A stretch of DNA of 64,000 nt from the NCBI GenBank assembly GCA_965237405.1, contig OZ250139.1, positions 248,001 to 312,000 on the forward strand. The letters are read 5' to 3'. The notes below the pieces were generated by a model. It saw only the letters and a list, made by a program, of their open reading frames with translations. It made no database searches and was not told the origin of the DNA. Source of the stretch: CAUZIB01 sp963663925. Lineage in GTDB: Bacteria > Acidobacteriota > Vicinamibacteria > Vicinamibacterales > UBA8438. A program made the position numbers and the translations under genes. Shown piece after piece: positions 53,989-62,683 of the stretch (its first letter is position 1; the number at the start of each line of letters is the position of its first letter).

Positions 53989-56208
53989 GTGCGGCGGATG
54001 AAAAGACGAGCTATCGTGATATCTTCGAGCAGATTCACCGGAATGGCAGGAGAGCGTCTTGAGGCATTGCGGAGGATGAGAAGACAGCCTACAACGGCAG
54101 CGGGGCCACCATGGTCGGTGCCGCGTGGCGCGGTGTGTCTGGTCGCGCTGTTGACGATGGCCTGTCAGGCGGCGACGGACGTCGAGGAACGAGCTGGGGA
54201 GTCGGTGCCGGCGGTCATTGACCAAGGCGATCTCCCGAGCATCAGAGCGCGAGGCACGCTCCGCGTGCTGGTGGGCGCAAGCGGCGAAGAGGAGTTTCTT
54301 CCGAGGCAGGGGATGCCAGCATCCCTGGACAAGACCCTGGCGGAAGAGCTCGCCGGGCGCCTGGGCGTCGACATGGAGTTCGTCCTCGTCGACCGCCGCG
54401 ACGACCTCATCCCGATGCTGGTGGAGGGGAAGGGCGATCTCGTGGCCGCTCAGCTCACGGTCACCGACAAGCGAGAGCAACAGGTTGCGTTCGCGCGACC
54501 AACAGCAACTGTTGAGGAATGGGTCGTTGGACAAAGGGGCGCCGAGAACCTTCCTCGATCTCCGGTAGCGCTCGCCGGACGTGAGGTCCACGTCCGGCCG
54601 AGCTCGTCGTTCGCGGAGACCTTGGAAGCGCTGCAGGGCTCGGACATCGCCACGTTAAAGGTGGTCTTCGTAGAAGAGCATCTGGACACCGAGTCGATCG
54701 TCTATGAAGTGACACAGGGCAAGCGACCGCTCACCGTCGTCGATAGCCACACCCTCGATGCTATCCAGGCGTATACCGACGCCGTTGAGCCTTTGTTCAA
54801 GATCGCCGAGGGACGCCAGATCGCCTGGGCCGTCCGCCGGCAGAACCCAGAGCTGCTGGCAGCCACCAACACCTTCCTCGTCGAGAAGTCCTTGACCGGA
54901 CATACCAATGAACGCTTCCTTGGCGATCTCGATGGCATCCGGGAACGGGGCGTGCTGCGGGTGCTCACCCGCAACAATCCAGTGACCTATTATCTTTACC
55001 GAGGTCGGCCGATGGGCTTCGACTTCGAGTTGGCGAAGCTCATCGCCGAGAATCTTGACGTGCGTCTGGCGATGGTTGTGCCACCTTCCCGTGACCAGCT
55101 GATCCCGTGGCTCTTGGAAGGCCGTGGCGACATCATTGCAGCCTCGTTCACGATCACCGAGGAGCGCGGCGCGCACGTGGCATTCAGTCAGCCATATCTC
55201 CTCGTCGATGAGATGGTCGTGAGCCGGGCGGGGGATCCCCCGATGACCACCCTGGCTGAGCTGAAGGGCACGACGCTCCACGTGCGCAGGTCGTCGAGTT
55301 ACTACGACACGCTCGAGCGCCTGCAGGGCGACTACGGCCCGTTCACGATCGTCGAGGCCCCCGAAGATCTCGAAACCGAGCAGCTCATCGGCATGGTCGC
55401 TCGTGGCGAGATACCGCTCACTGTGAGCGACAGTCACATTCTCAACGTCGAGCTGACGTATCGTGACGAGATCGTTGGCGCGCTGACGCTCTCTCGCGGC
55501 GGAGACGACGAGAAGGCGATCGCCTTTGCCGTACGCCCGCAGAATACCGAGCTCGCAGCGTACCTCGATGGTTTCGTGAAGAAGACCTATCGCGGCCTGG
55601 AATACAACCTGGCGAGGAAAGCCTATTTCGAGGACAAGCACCGGATCGCGGTTGCGACAACGCGTCGGACCGGCGTGAGCGGCGAGCTGTCACCCTACGA
55701 CGGCGTCATCAAGAAGTACTCCGAAAGCTACGGGCTCGACTGGCGGCTGATGGCAGCCCAGGCGTTTCACGAGAGCGGCTTCGATCCGAACGCGAAGAGC
55801 TGGGTTGGCGCGTTAGGGCTCTTCCAGGTCATGCCCGCGACCGGACAGGAAATGGGCATCACGGAGCTGGTCGATCCGCCAGAGGGCGGGGTGCGTGCCG
55901 GGATTATGTACCTGCATCGGCAGATCAAGCGCATGGATCCCACGATCCCCTTCAGGCAGCGGGTGCGCTTCGCCCTAGCCGCCTACAACGTTGGGTACGG
56001 TCACCTCGTCGATGCACGGCGCCTCGCAGCTGAGATCGGGCTGGATCCCGATCGCTGGTTTGGCAACGTCGAGAACGCCATCGCTCTGCTGGAGGATCCC
56101 CAGTATCACACGAAGGCGCGCTACGGCTATTGCCGGGGCACGGAGCCGGCCCTGTACGTCTCTCGTATCCAGAACACGTACGACAACTACGTCAAGATCG
56201 TGCAGTAG
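53989..56208 (+). CDS. MltF-like lytic transglycosylase with two solute-binding domains (739 aa)
   Basis: Cleaves peptidoglycan at the outer or inner membrane. A lipoprotein signal has lipobox LTMAC (Cys59). Two family-3 solute-binding domains follow, about 88-320 (RGTLRVLVGASGEEEF) and about 325-560 (RGVLRVLTRNNPVTYYLYRG). A C-terminal SLT domain (about 575-739) has catalytic Glu595 in AFHESGFDPNAKSWVGALGL, then FQVMPATG and LAAYNVGYGHL. E. coli MltF has one such binding domain and 518 residues, so the first half is an extra, diverged duplication. Start uncertain: ATG 54043 or 54076 would still leave the signal. Confidence 0.9.
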   Translation: MRRMKRRAIVISSSRFTGMAGERLEALRRMRRQPTTAAGPPWSVPRGAVCLVALLTMACQAATDVEERAGESVPAVIDQGDLPSIRARGTLRVLVGASGEEEFLPRQGMPASLDKTLAEELAGRLGVDMEFVLVDRRDDLIPMLVEGKGDLVAAQLTVTDKREQQVAFARPTATVEEWVVGQRGAENLPRSPVALAGREVHVRPSSSFAETLEALQGSDIATLKVVFVEEHLDTESIVYEVTQGKRPLTVVDSHTLDAIQAYTDAVEPLFKIAEGRQIAWAVRRQNPELLAATNTFLVEKSLTGHTNERFLGDLDGIRERGVLRVLTRNNPVTYYLYRGRPMGFDFELAKLIAENLDVRLAMVVPPSRDQLIPWLLEGRGDIIAASFTITEERGAHVAFSQPYLLVDEMVVSRAGDPPMTTLAELKGTTLHVRRSSSYYDTLERLQGDYGPFTIVEAPEDLETEQLIGMVARGEIPLTVSDSHILNVELTYRDEIVGALTLSRGGDDEKAIAFAVRPQNTELAAYLDGFVKKTYRGLEYNLARKAYFEDKHRIAVATTRRTGVSGELSPYDGVIKKYSESYGLDWRLMAAQAFHESGFDPNAKSWVGALGLFQVMPATGQEMGITELVDPPEGGVRAGIMYLHRQIKRMDPTIPFRQRVRFALAAYNVGYGHLVDARRLAAEIGLDPDRWFGNVENAIALLEDPQYHTKARYGYCRGTEPALYVSRIQNTYDNYVKIVQ

Positions 56209-56239
56209 CGCACGTGGGAGCACTGGGTCAGCCAGATCT

Positions 56240-56457
56240 CCAGGGTGCTTCCGGCAGGAGTATCCGATCTTCGACGTCCCGATGGACCATACGATCTTTC
56301 GAAGCCTGCTCCAGGTGGATGACATCCCTCGGATCCCCTCCATTCAGTACGGAGGCAGAGCGGCGGCGGCACGTCGGACCAAGGCTACTCGAGCGAAGCC
56401 AGCGTTTTCGAGGCATCGCCGACGAGCACGGCCGGCTCATGGTGGTCGGGTAGACCA
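56240..56457 (+). pseudogene. DUF4159-like protein, C-terminal scrap
   Basis: EYPIFDVPMDHTIFRSLLQV, DDIPRIPSIQ and, one frame over, FRGIADEHGRLMVVG resemble the end of DUF4159 proteins. Frameshifts and short length show decay. Confidence 0.5.
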
Positions 56458-56511
56458 GGGTCGTTGCTGACCCTGGCCGGCACTGACGCCCCTATATGTC
56501 AAGACACTCCT

Positions 56512-57597
56512 TCAGGCGGCCTGGATGATCTCTTGACGAGCGCGGAAGTCGGTCATGACGCGCTGGTAGATCTCTCGCGCGAGGAAGCGTTTCAGGCAGC
56601 GGATGATGTCGCGTTTGGTCCGGCCAGCGGCGATGCGTCGGGCGACGTAGTCGCGGGTCGGTTGGTGGAATTGCATCCGGACGATGACGGCTCGATAGAG
56701 GGCCGCGTTGGCGTGTCGGTGGCCGCCTCGATTGAGGCGGTGCCGCCCGGTGGTCATCCCAGACGAGGCCGGGATCGGGCAGGCGCCGCAGAGCTTCGCG
56801 AAGGCGGCCTCCGAACGAATCCGGTCGGGGTTATCGCCGAAGATGATCAACAGCTCAGCCGCGGTGTGGGCGCCCACACCGAAGCCCTCGCAGAGGGTCG
56901 GTGATGTCGCGGTGGTGAGACGCGCGAGGTACTGGTCGTGCAGCGCGATTTCCTCGGCGAGAGCCATCCACCGACGGGCGAGCGACCGGAGGGTGTGCTT
57001 GGCGGACGCGATGGGCGTGTCGATGGGGCCCGGTCGGAGTCCGGCGCAGCGCGTGAGCAGGCCGTGATCGGTGAGGTCGTGGAGGGCTTCTCGCAGGACG
57101 GGCGGGGCCTGCACGATGATCTGCTTCAGCGTGTTCATCGCCGTGGTGCGCGCTTTCATGGCGGTATCCCGTGTGATCTTGAGCTGGCGGATCATCTCGA
57201 CGGCGCCGTCCGCGGTCTTGGGGATGGCCGTCGACTGCCCCGCGAGCAGGGACCGCGCCGCCACCTCGGCGTCGATGGTGTCGGACTTGCCGGCGGCGCG
57301 GCGTGTACGGCGGTCGCCCCGATTCACTTCCACGACATGATGCCCGGCTCGGCGGACGGCCCGTGCCAGGCCAGCGCCGTAGCTCCCGGTGCCTTCGATC
57401 CCGAACGCCTCAATCCGCCCGTGTGTCTCGGCCCACGTGACCAGAGCCTCGTAGCCACCCGAGTCCACTACGAACGCGTGATCGCCCAGACGGATCCCCC
57501 AGCTGTCGATTGCCACCGCGACGTGGACATGCTTATGCGTATCAACACCGACGATCACCGTCCGCGCTTCGGGCGGCGTAGTTATGCGGTTGGTCAC
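56512..57597 (-). CDS. IS110-family recombinase (361 aa), left copy
   Basis: RuvC-like DEDD domain (IVGVDTHKHVHVAVAID, GIEGTGSYGAGLARAV, GKSDTIDAEVAARS) and Tnp domain with serine region (CPIPASSGMTTGRHRLNRGG). Same sequence as the protein at 58887-59972. Intact. Related fragments at 3895 and 52397 show this subtype was once more widespread in the region. Confidence 0.93.
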   Translation of the reverse strand: MTNRITTPPEARTVIVGVDTHKHVHVAVAIDSWGIRLGDHAFVVDSGGYEALVTWAETHGRIEAFGIEGTGSYGAGLARAVRRAGHHVVEVNRGDRRTRRAAGKSDTIDAEVAARSLLAGQSTAIPKTADGAVEMIRQLKITRDTAMKARTTAMNTLKQIIVQAPPVLREALHDLTDHGLLTRCAGLRPGPIDTPIASAKHTLRSLARRWMALAEEIALHDQYLARLTTATSPTLCEGFGVGAHTAAELLIIFGDNPDRIRSEAAFAKLCGACPIPASSGMTTGRHRLNRGGHRHANAALYRAVIVRMQFHQPTRDYVARRIAAGRTKRDIIRCLKRFLAREIYQRVMTDFRARQEIIQAA

Positions 57598-57862
57598 GGG
57601 TGGCCTCCTCGGATTGCGGCCCCGAGCTGGTCCGGGTGGGCGGACAGGACTGTGACGGGCCGTGGGTACAGCAGGCCCCTATGGGGTCACGGCCCATCCG
57701 GTCAGCTGGCTGCCGTACGAGTTGCCAGCGGGCGATGACCGACAGGTCAGTAGCCAGGACCGTAGGTCAGTCAAGTTAAGGGTCAGGCCATCACTCACCG
57801 GCACCCACCGGTGTCACAAGTGACCCCGTCAGGCAGGGAGATCATGCTCACAGTCAAGTTAA
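57598..57862 (-). ncRNA. candidate IS110 bridge-RNA region, left copy
   Basis: 265 non-coding bases on the 5' side of the recombinase, the position of the bridge RNA in the IS110 group. It contains the 12-base direct repeat cagtcaagttaa twice (57767-57778 and 57851-57862), about 84 bases apart, and short palindromes accggcacccaccggt and gtcacaagtgac between them. Structure not computed. Confidence 0.35.
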
Positions 57863-57898
57863 CGAGTCCGGGACATACGAGGGCGGGCTAATCAGAGA

Positions 57899-58597
57899 TC
57901 AGGCTGCCGTCACCGCGGTCCACACGGTGAACGCTCGTGCCCGCAACATTCGATGATGCACCGATCTCAGCCGGTGCCGACCCACGCGACACAGATTTTG
58001 AATGATGCCGTGAACGTGCAAGAAACACTGCGCGTGGGCAGGTGAGGTGAAGCCGTGCATCTGACGCTCCCGTTGTCGCGTGGGTTGGTGCGACACGTCG
58101 GCCCGATTGTTCGCGTATCGCGTCGTGTCATGGGTGACCACAGGCATGACGTCCCGATGGGCGACACGGTAGCTGCCCAACTGGTCGGTCACGAGCCGCA
58201 CGGGTTCCTGTCGCTGACTGTTCAACAGTCGGCGGAAGAATCTCCGCGCTGCCCGCGCGTCCCGACGGAGTTGTACGAGGATGTCGATCAGATCACCGTC
58301 TTGATCCACCGCGCGCCAGAGATACTGGCGCTCACCGTTGATCGTCACGAAGACTTCATCCAGGAACCACGTATCGCCGAGTCGACCCTGTCGGCGCTTC
58401 AACTGCCGAGCGTCGTCGGGGCCGAATTTCCCGCACCACTGCCGAATGGTTTCGTACGACACGATGATGCCGCGTTCGGCAAGCAGATCCTCAACATCCC
58501 GGAAGCTCAGGCAGTATCTGTGGTAGAGCCAGACGGCATGGCTGATGATTTCGGGCGGAAAGCGATGCCGAAGGTAGCGGGGCCGGCGAGTGTTCAT
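57899..58597 (-). CDS. IS6-family transposase with Asp in third catalytic position (232 aa)
   Basis: YHRYCLSFRDVEDLLAERGI helix-turn-helix, first D in TWFLDEVFVTINGERQYLWR, second D in VRLVTDQLGSYRVAHR. At the third site NNRADVSHQPTRQRERQMHG has Asp where IS6 enzymes usually have Glu (NRAENSHQP). The frame is intact and lies exactly in the 759-bp spacer between the IS110 inverted copies, probably with the element's ends inside the arms. Confidence 0.88.
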   Translation of the reverse strand: MNTRRPRYLRHRFPPEIISHAVWLYHRYCLSFRDVEDLLAERGIIVSYETIRQWCGKFGPDDARQLKRRQGRLGDTWFLDEVFVTINGERQYLWRAVDQDGDLIDILVQLRRDARAARRFFRRLLNSQRQEPVRLVTDQLGSYRVAHRDVMPVVTHDTTRYANNRADVSHQPTRQRERQMHGFTSPAHAQCFLHVHGIIQNLCRVGRHRLRSVHHRMLRARAFTVWTAVTAA

Positions 58598-58621
58598 CCC
58601 GGCATTGTGCTGGGCGGAGAG

Positions 58622-58886
58622 TTAACTTGACTGTGAGCATGATCTCCCTGCCTGACGGGGTCACTTGTGACACCGGTGGGTGCCGGTGAGTGATGGCCTG
58701 ACCCTTAACTTGACTGACCTACGGTCCTGGCTACTGACCTGTCGGTCATCGCCCGCTGGCAACTCGTACGGCAGCCAGCTGACCGGATGGGCCGTGACCC
58801 AATAGGGGCCTGCTGTACCCACGGCCCGTCACAGTCCTGTCCGCCCACCCGGACCAGCTCGGGGCCGCAATCCGAGGAGGCCACCC
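58622..58886 (+). ncRNA. candidate IS110 bridge-RNA region, right copy
   Basis: Same sequence as 57598-57862 in the opposite orientation; precedes the recombinase start. Confidence 0.35.
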
Positions 58887-59972
58887 GTGACCAACCGCAT
58901 AACTACGCCGCCCGAAGCGCGGACGGTGATCGTCGGTGTTGATACGCATAAGCATGTCCACGTCGCGGTGGCAATCGACAGCTGGGGGATCCGTCTGGGC
59001 GATCACGCGTTCGTAGTGGACTCGGGTGGCTACGAGGCTCTGGTCACGTGGGCCGAGACACACGGGCGGATTGAGGCGTTCGGGATCGAAGGCACCGGGA
59101 GCTACGGCGCTGGCCTGGCACGGGCCGTCCGCCGAGCCGGGCATCATGTCGTGGAAGTGAATCGGGGCGACCGCCGTACACGCCGCGCCGCCGGCAAGTC
59201 CGACACCATCGACGCCGAGGTGGCGGCGCGGTCCCTGCTCGCGGGGCAGTCGACGGCCATCCCCAAGACCGCGGACGGCGCCGTCGAGATGATCCGCCAG
59301 CTCAAGATCACACGGGATACCGCCATGAAAGCGCGCACCACGGCGATGAACACGCTGAAGCAGATCATCGTGCAGGCCCCGCCCGTCCTGCGAGAAGCCC
59401 TCCACGACCTCACCGATCACGGCCTGCTCACGCGCTGCGCCGGACTCCGACCGGGCCCCATCGACACGCCCATCGCGTCCGCCAAGCACACCCTCCGGTC
59501 GCTCGCCCGTCGGTGGATGGCTCTCGCCGAGGAAATCGCGCTGCACGACCAGTACCTCGCGCGTCTCACCACCGCGACATCACCGACCCTCTGCGAGGGC
59601 TTCGGTGTGGGCGCCCACACCGCGGCTGAGCTGTTGATCATCTTCGGCGATAACCCCGACCGGATTCGTTCGGAGGCCGCCTTCGCGAAGCTCTGCGGCG
59701 CCTGCCCGATCCCGGCCTCGTCTGGGATGACCACCGGGCGGCACCGCCTCAATCGAGGCGGCCACCGACACGCCAACGCGGCCCTCTATCGAGCCGTCAT
59801 CGTCCGGATGCAATTCCACCAACCGACCCGCGACTACGTCGCCCGACGCATCGCCGCTGGCCGGACCAAACGCGACATCATCCGCTGCCTGAAACGCTTC
59901 CTCGCGCGAGAGATCTACCAGCGCGTCATGACCGACTTCCGCGCTCGTCAAGAGATCATCCAGGCCGCCTGA
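58887..59972 (+). CDS. IS110-family recombinase (361 aa), right copy
   Basis: Same protein as 56512-57597, on the opposite strand. GTG start preceded by a ggagg ribosome-binding site. Confidence 0.93.
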   Translation: MTNRITTPPEARTVIVGVDTHKHVHVAVAIDSWGIRLGDHAFVVDSGGYEALVTWAETHGRIEAFGIEGTGSYGAGLARAVRRAGHHVVEVNRGDRRTRRAAGKSDTIDAEVAARSLLAGQSTAIPKTADGAVEMIRQLKITRDTAMKARTTAMNTLKQIIVQAPPVLREALHDLTDHGLLTRCAGLRPGPIDTPIASAKHTLRSLARRWMALAEEIALHDQYLARLTTATSPTLCEGFGVGAHTAAELLIIFGDNPDRIRSEAAFAKLCGACPIPASSGMTTGRHRLNRGGHRHANAALYRAVIVRMQFHQPTRDYVARRIAAGRTKRDIIRCLKRFLAREIYQRVMTDFRARQEIIQAA

Positions 59973-60000
59973 AGGAGTGTCTTGACATATAGGGGCGTCA

Positions 60001-60595
60001 ATACCGGCCCGACGCCAGCCGCAACGACGAAAATATTCGGGAAAGCCGTCGGGATACGGTGTTCTCGGTGGTCCTCGGCGGCCTCATCACGGCGGCAGTC
60101 GTCGTCGCCGCCTCACCGCTCCTCGGACAGGGAGCGGACGCGGCGAACGCCGCCGCGGTCGCCGAACGCCTGGAACCGCTCCTCGGTCGCGCCGCGCCGG
60201 TCTTCTTCGGCCTCGGGCTCTTCGCGGCCGGGCTGACCTCGGCGATCACCGCCCCGCTCGCCGCCGCCTATGCGGCGGGCGGGGCGCTCGGGTGGCCGCC
60301 GGACCTTCGGAGCGGCCGATTCCGTCTGCTCTGGGGATTCGTGCTCGCCACCGGCGTGTTCTGCGCCGTCGCGCTGGGTGGCTCGCCGTACTACGTCATC
60401 CTGCTAGCGCAGGCGGGGAACGGTCTCGTACTCCCACTCACGCTGATCTTGCTGCTCATGGTCGCCAACAAGACGAGGATCATGGGGACACACCGCAACT
60501 CACGTCTTACGAATGTACTGGGCGTGATCGTCGTGCTGGTGATCTCGTGGCTGGCGCTGCTGCAACTAGCCCGGGTGCTGGGGCGTGCCGGATAG
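60001..60595 (+). pseudogene. Nramp-family metal transporter, C-terminal fragment
   Basis: About 190 residues with four or five membrane spans. GLGLFAAGLTSAITAPLAAA, LGGSPYYVILLAQAGNGLVL and LMVANKTRIMGTHRNSRLTN match the last third of Nramp (Mn/Fe) transporters. The N-terminal half with the DPGN metal motif is missing, replaced by the IS110 end at 60000. Confidence 0.85.
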
Positions 60596-60751
60596 GCATG
60601 GGCGAAGAGCGGTTAGTCGCCGCCGCGCGATACGCGTCCTCCGACATCCAAGCACGCTGGTTTGCTCCACGCGAGCGTGCGCGCTGGGGTGGGGGGGGGG
60701 GATGGACCCATGGTGGACGGCCTGTCTCCCATCGCCCCATTCGAGGCCGTC

Positions 60752-61143
60752 CTGTCCAAAAACGAGATCGTGGGGTTGACGGCCGGTCATGTATCACGCT
60801 GCTGACCGATAGTCGTCGTGCAACATCCCACCGAGCCGCTGGCGGCACTGGACGCGACCACGGGGTGGCGGGGCCGTCGACAGCGGCAGGATCCGGCGAT
60901 GGTCGAGCCCCTGGTGATTCCGTTCGTGGTGGTCGTGCGCGACGAACTCGCGGCCGGCGCGACGCCGCGAGCCCTCGCCGATCAGGACCAGGCGCTCGAG
61001 GCAGGAGTCCTTGATGGTGCGCCCGAAGCGCTCCGTGTAGGCGTTCAGGTTCGGCGCGCGGGCGGGGCGTCGGATGGGGGTGACATCGGCCGGGGGGAGC
61101 GTGTCGCGCCCGGCCGGCCGGAAGAGCGGGTCGCGGTCATGGA
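60752..61143 (-). mobile_element. integrase-core IS (other subtype), 3' fragment
   Basis: Minus frame (stop at 60794) gives HDRDPLFRPAGRDTLPPADV, RRPARAPNLNAYTERFGRTI, KDSCLERLVLIGEG and HDHHERNHQGLDHRRILP: second Asp, catalytic Glu and C-terminus of an integrase-core transposase of another subtype. 60752-60795 is the 44-bp terminal sequence also seen at 49944. Bases 60596-60751 hold a G run and nothing recognised. Confidence 0.8.
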
Positions 61144-61301
61144 TGGGCGCTGGTGCATGACTCGAAACTGACCGTCAACGATTCCAACCCAGAGGCCAGT
61201 CACCGACCAATACTGTACGACTCTGGCCGACCGAGCTCGGGCATCTGGTTCAGGACGTTACACGCGACCACGGACTCGGCCACTCGCCCGCCTCGGGACC
61301 G
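61144..61301 (-). mobile_element. IS5-type B left-end fragment
   Basis: Matches 28170-28327 with a few differences (terminal ggcgctggtgcatgactcga and transposase 3' end), then is cut by the next IS at 61302. Confidence 0.9.
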
Positions 61302-62467
61302 CGTAAGGTGCGTTTAATGGGCCGAGGTCCGGTCAGTGCTGGTCGAGTCTCCCAAGTAATTTAAGGCCATGCCGCCTGCGCTCCAGTTCCTCGTTCTCAC
61401 GTTCGCTGGCTGGGTGAACCGCCACCAAGACGATCTGATCGCGTATCTCCGGGAGGAGCATCGGGTCCTCCGGGAGCACCTGGGCCCTCGACCGCTTCGT
61501 CGGACCGATGCCCAACGCCGTCGACGCGCCGTGCGCGGCCAGCAACTCGGCCGGCGCGTCTTGATGCAGGTCGCCGGCATCGTCACGCCTGACACGATTC
61601 TCCGCTGGTACCGGAGATTGATCGCCCAGACATACGACGGCAGCACCCGCCGCGGTCGAGGCCGGCCGATGACGCGCCGTGACGTGGCTGCGCTCGTGGT
61701 CCGGATGGCGGTCGAGCATCCCCAGTGGGGGGACACACGGATCCGCGGGGCGCTCTCGAACCTCGGCCACGAGATCGCTCGGACCACGGTGAAGCGGATC
61801 TTGCACGACCACGGGATCGAACCGGCTCCCGAGCGGAGCCGGCGCATGCCCGGGAAGCCGTTCCTGCAGGCGCCCTGGGAGGGCCGCACGGCCTGCGATC
61901 TGTTCACCGTCGAGGTGCTCACGCTGGCCGGGCTCCAGCGGTCCCTGGTCTTCTTCGTGATCGCGCTGCAGTCCCGTCGCGTGCCCATCGCCGGGATCCA
62001 TCCGCAGCCGTACGGCACGTGGATGGAGCAGAGGGCCCGCAATGTGACGGACCCGGTCGATGGCTGCGTGCGCCGCGCCCGCTATCTGATTCACGACCAC
62101 GACCCGCTCTCCACGCGGGGGTTTGGCGAGATCCTGGAGGGCGGGGGTGTCCAGCCGATCCGTCTCCCGCCGAAGAGTCCCAATCTCAACGCGTATGCCG
62201 AGCGGTTCGTCCGCTCTATTCAAGAGGAGTGTCTCAGTCGCGTCGTCCCCCTCGGCGAAGGGCCCCTGCGTCTCCTCGTGGGCGAGGACGTCGACCACGA
62301 CCAGCGCGAGCGAAACCACCAGGGACTCGACAACCAGCTCCTGCAACGACCGCCACCGCCGGTGAGCCTGGCCGCCGACGTGCAGCGGCGGGAGCGTCTG
62401 GGCGGATGGCTCAATTTCTACCACCGGGAGGCCGCATGAGCGGTCGGCCGATTAAACGCACCTTACG
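61302..62467 (+). mobile_element. integrase-core (rve) IS, copy 4
   Basis: Complete, ends cgtaaggtgcgtttaat and attaaacgcaccttacg. Reference copy for the truncated 2639-2728 and the frameshifted 24836-26000. Confidence 0.9.
61369..62439 (+). CDS. IS transposase, integrase core domain, 356 aa
   Basis: Intact frame: MPPALQFLVLTFAGWVNRHQ, helix-turn-helix IVTPDTILRWYRRLIAQ, D in ACDLFTVEVLTLAG, D in YLIHDHDPLSTRG, E in NAYAERFVRSIQEECL. Roughly 80% identical to the copies at 2757 and 47042, judged by eye. Confidence 0.92.
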   Translation: MPPALQFLVLTFAGWVNRHQDDLIAYLREEHRVLREHLGPRPLRRTDAQRRRRAVRGQQLGRRVLMQVAGIVTPDTILRWYRRLIAQTYDGSTRRGRGRPMTRRDVAALVVRMAVEHPQWGDTRIRGALSNLGHEIARTTVKRILHDHGIEPAPERSRRMPGKPFLQAPWEGRTACDLFTVEVLTLAGLQRSLVFFVIALQSRRVPIAGIHPQPYGTWMEQRARNVTDPVDGCVRRARYLIHDHDPLSTRGFGEILEGGGVQPIRLPPKSPNLNAYAERFVRSIQEECLSRVVPLGEGPLRLLVGEDVDHDQRERNHQGLDNQLLQRPPPPVSLAADVQRRERLGGWLNFYHREAA

Positions 62468-62683
62468 GCGTCGATTGGGTTCTTGGACAGTACGGAGATC
62501 CACTTACATGGATTAATGGATCCATATATCCAAAATTTTAGATTACGTTGGTTCAGTGCTTGACGAAGAACCCAATAAAAGCTGGGTTTATCCTGACGCT
62601 TCTTTTTGGCGCAGACTTTGCTTACTACCCTATGGGCAGAGCTTCATGAGGCTCGTGCCCATAATCCCTGAGGAGGGGAACGG
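62468..62683 (+). promoter_or_regulatory. A+T-rich leader of TonB receptor gene
   Basis: The 216 bases before the receptor start are more A+T-rich than the surroundings. They contain hairpins aaccca-ataaaagc-tgggtt (62569-62588) and gggcagagc...gctcgtgccc (about 62634-62660), and a strong gaggagggg ribosome-binding site just before ATG 62684. A promoter is likely here, but no convincing -35/-10 pair is seen. Confidence 0.45.

Larger units (their letters stand above)
56484..57862 (-). repeat. left arm of 1,379-bp inverted repeat (IS110 copy)
   Basis: Pairs with 58622-60000; equal lengths, and the only difference noticed is at 57683 (g) against 58801. Contains an IS110 gene plus 265 bases of its 5' non-coding region and 28 bases of its 3' end. 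Confidence 0.92.
58622..60000 (+). repeat. right arm of 1,379-bp inverted repeat (IS110 copy)
   Basis: Inverted copy of 56484-57862, centred on 58242. Ends at ...ataggggcgtca, directly against the Nramp fragment. Confidence 0.92.

Noticed and set aside
60690..60705. G run as a sign of an assembly gap
   Set aside because: Sequence on both sides is unremarkable and a homopolymer alone is not evidence of a join.
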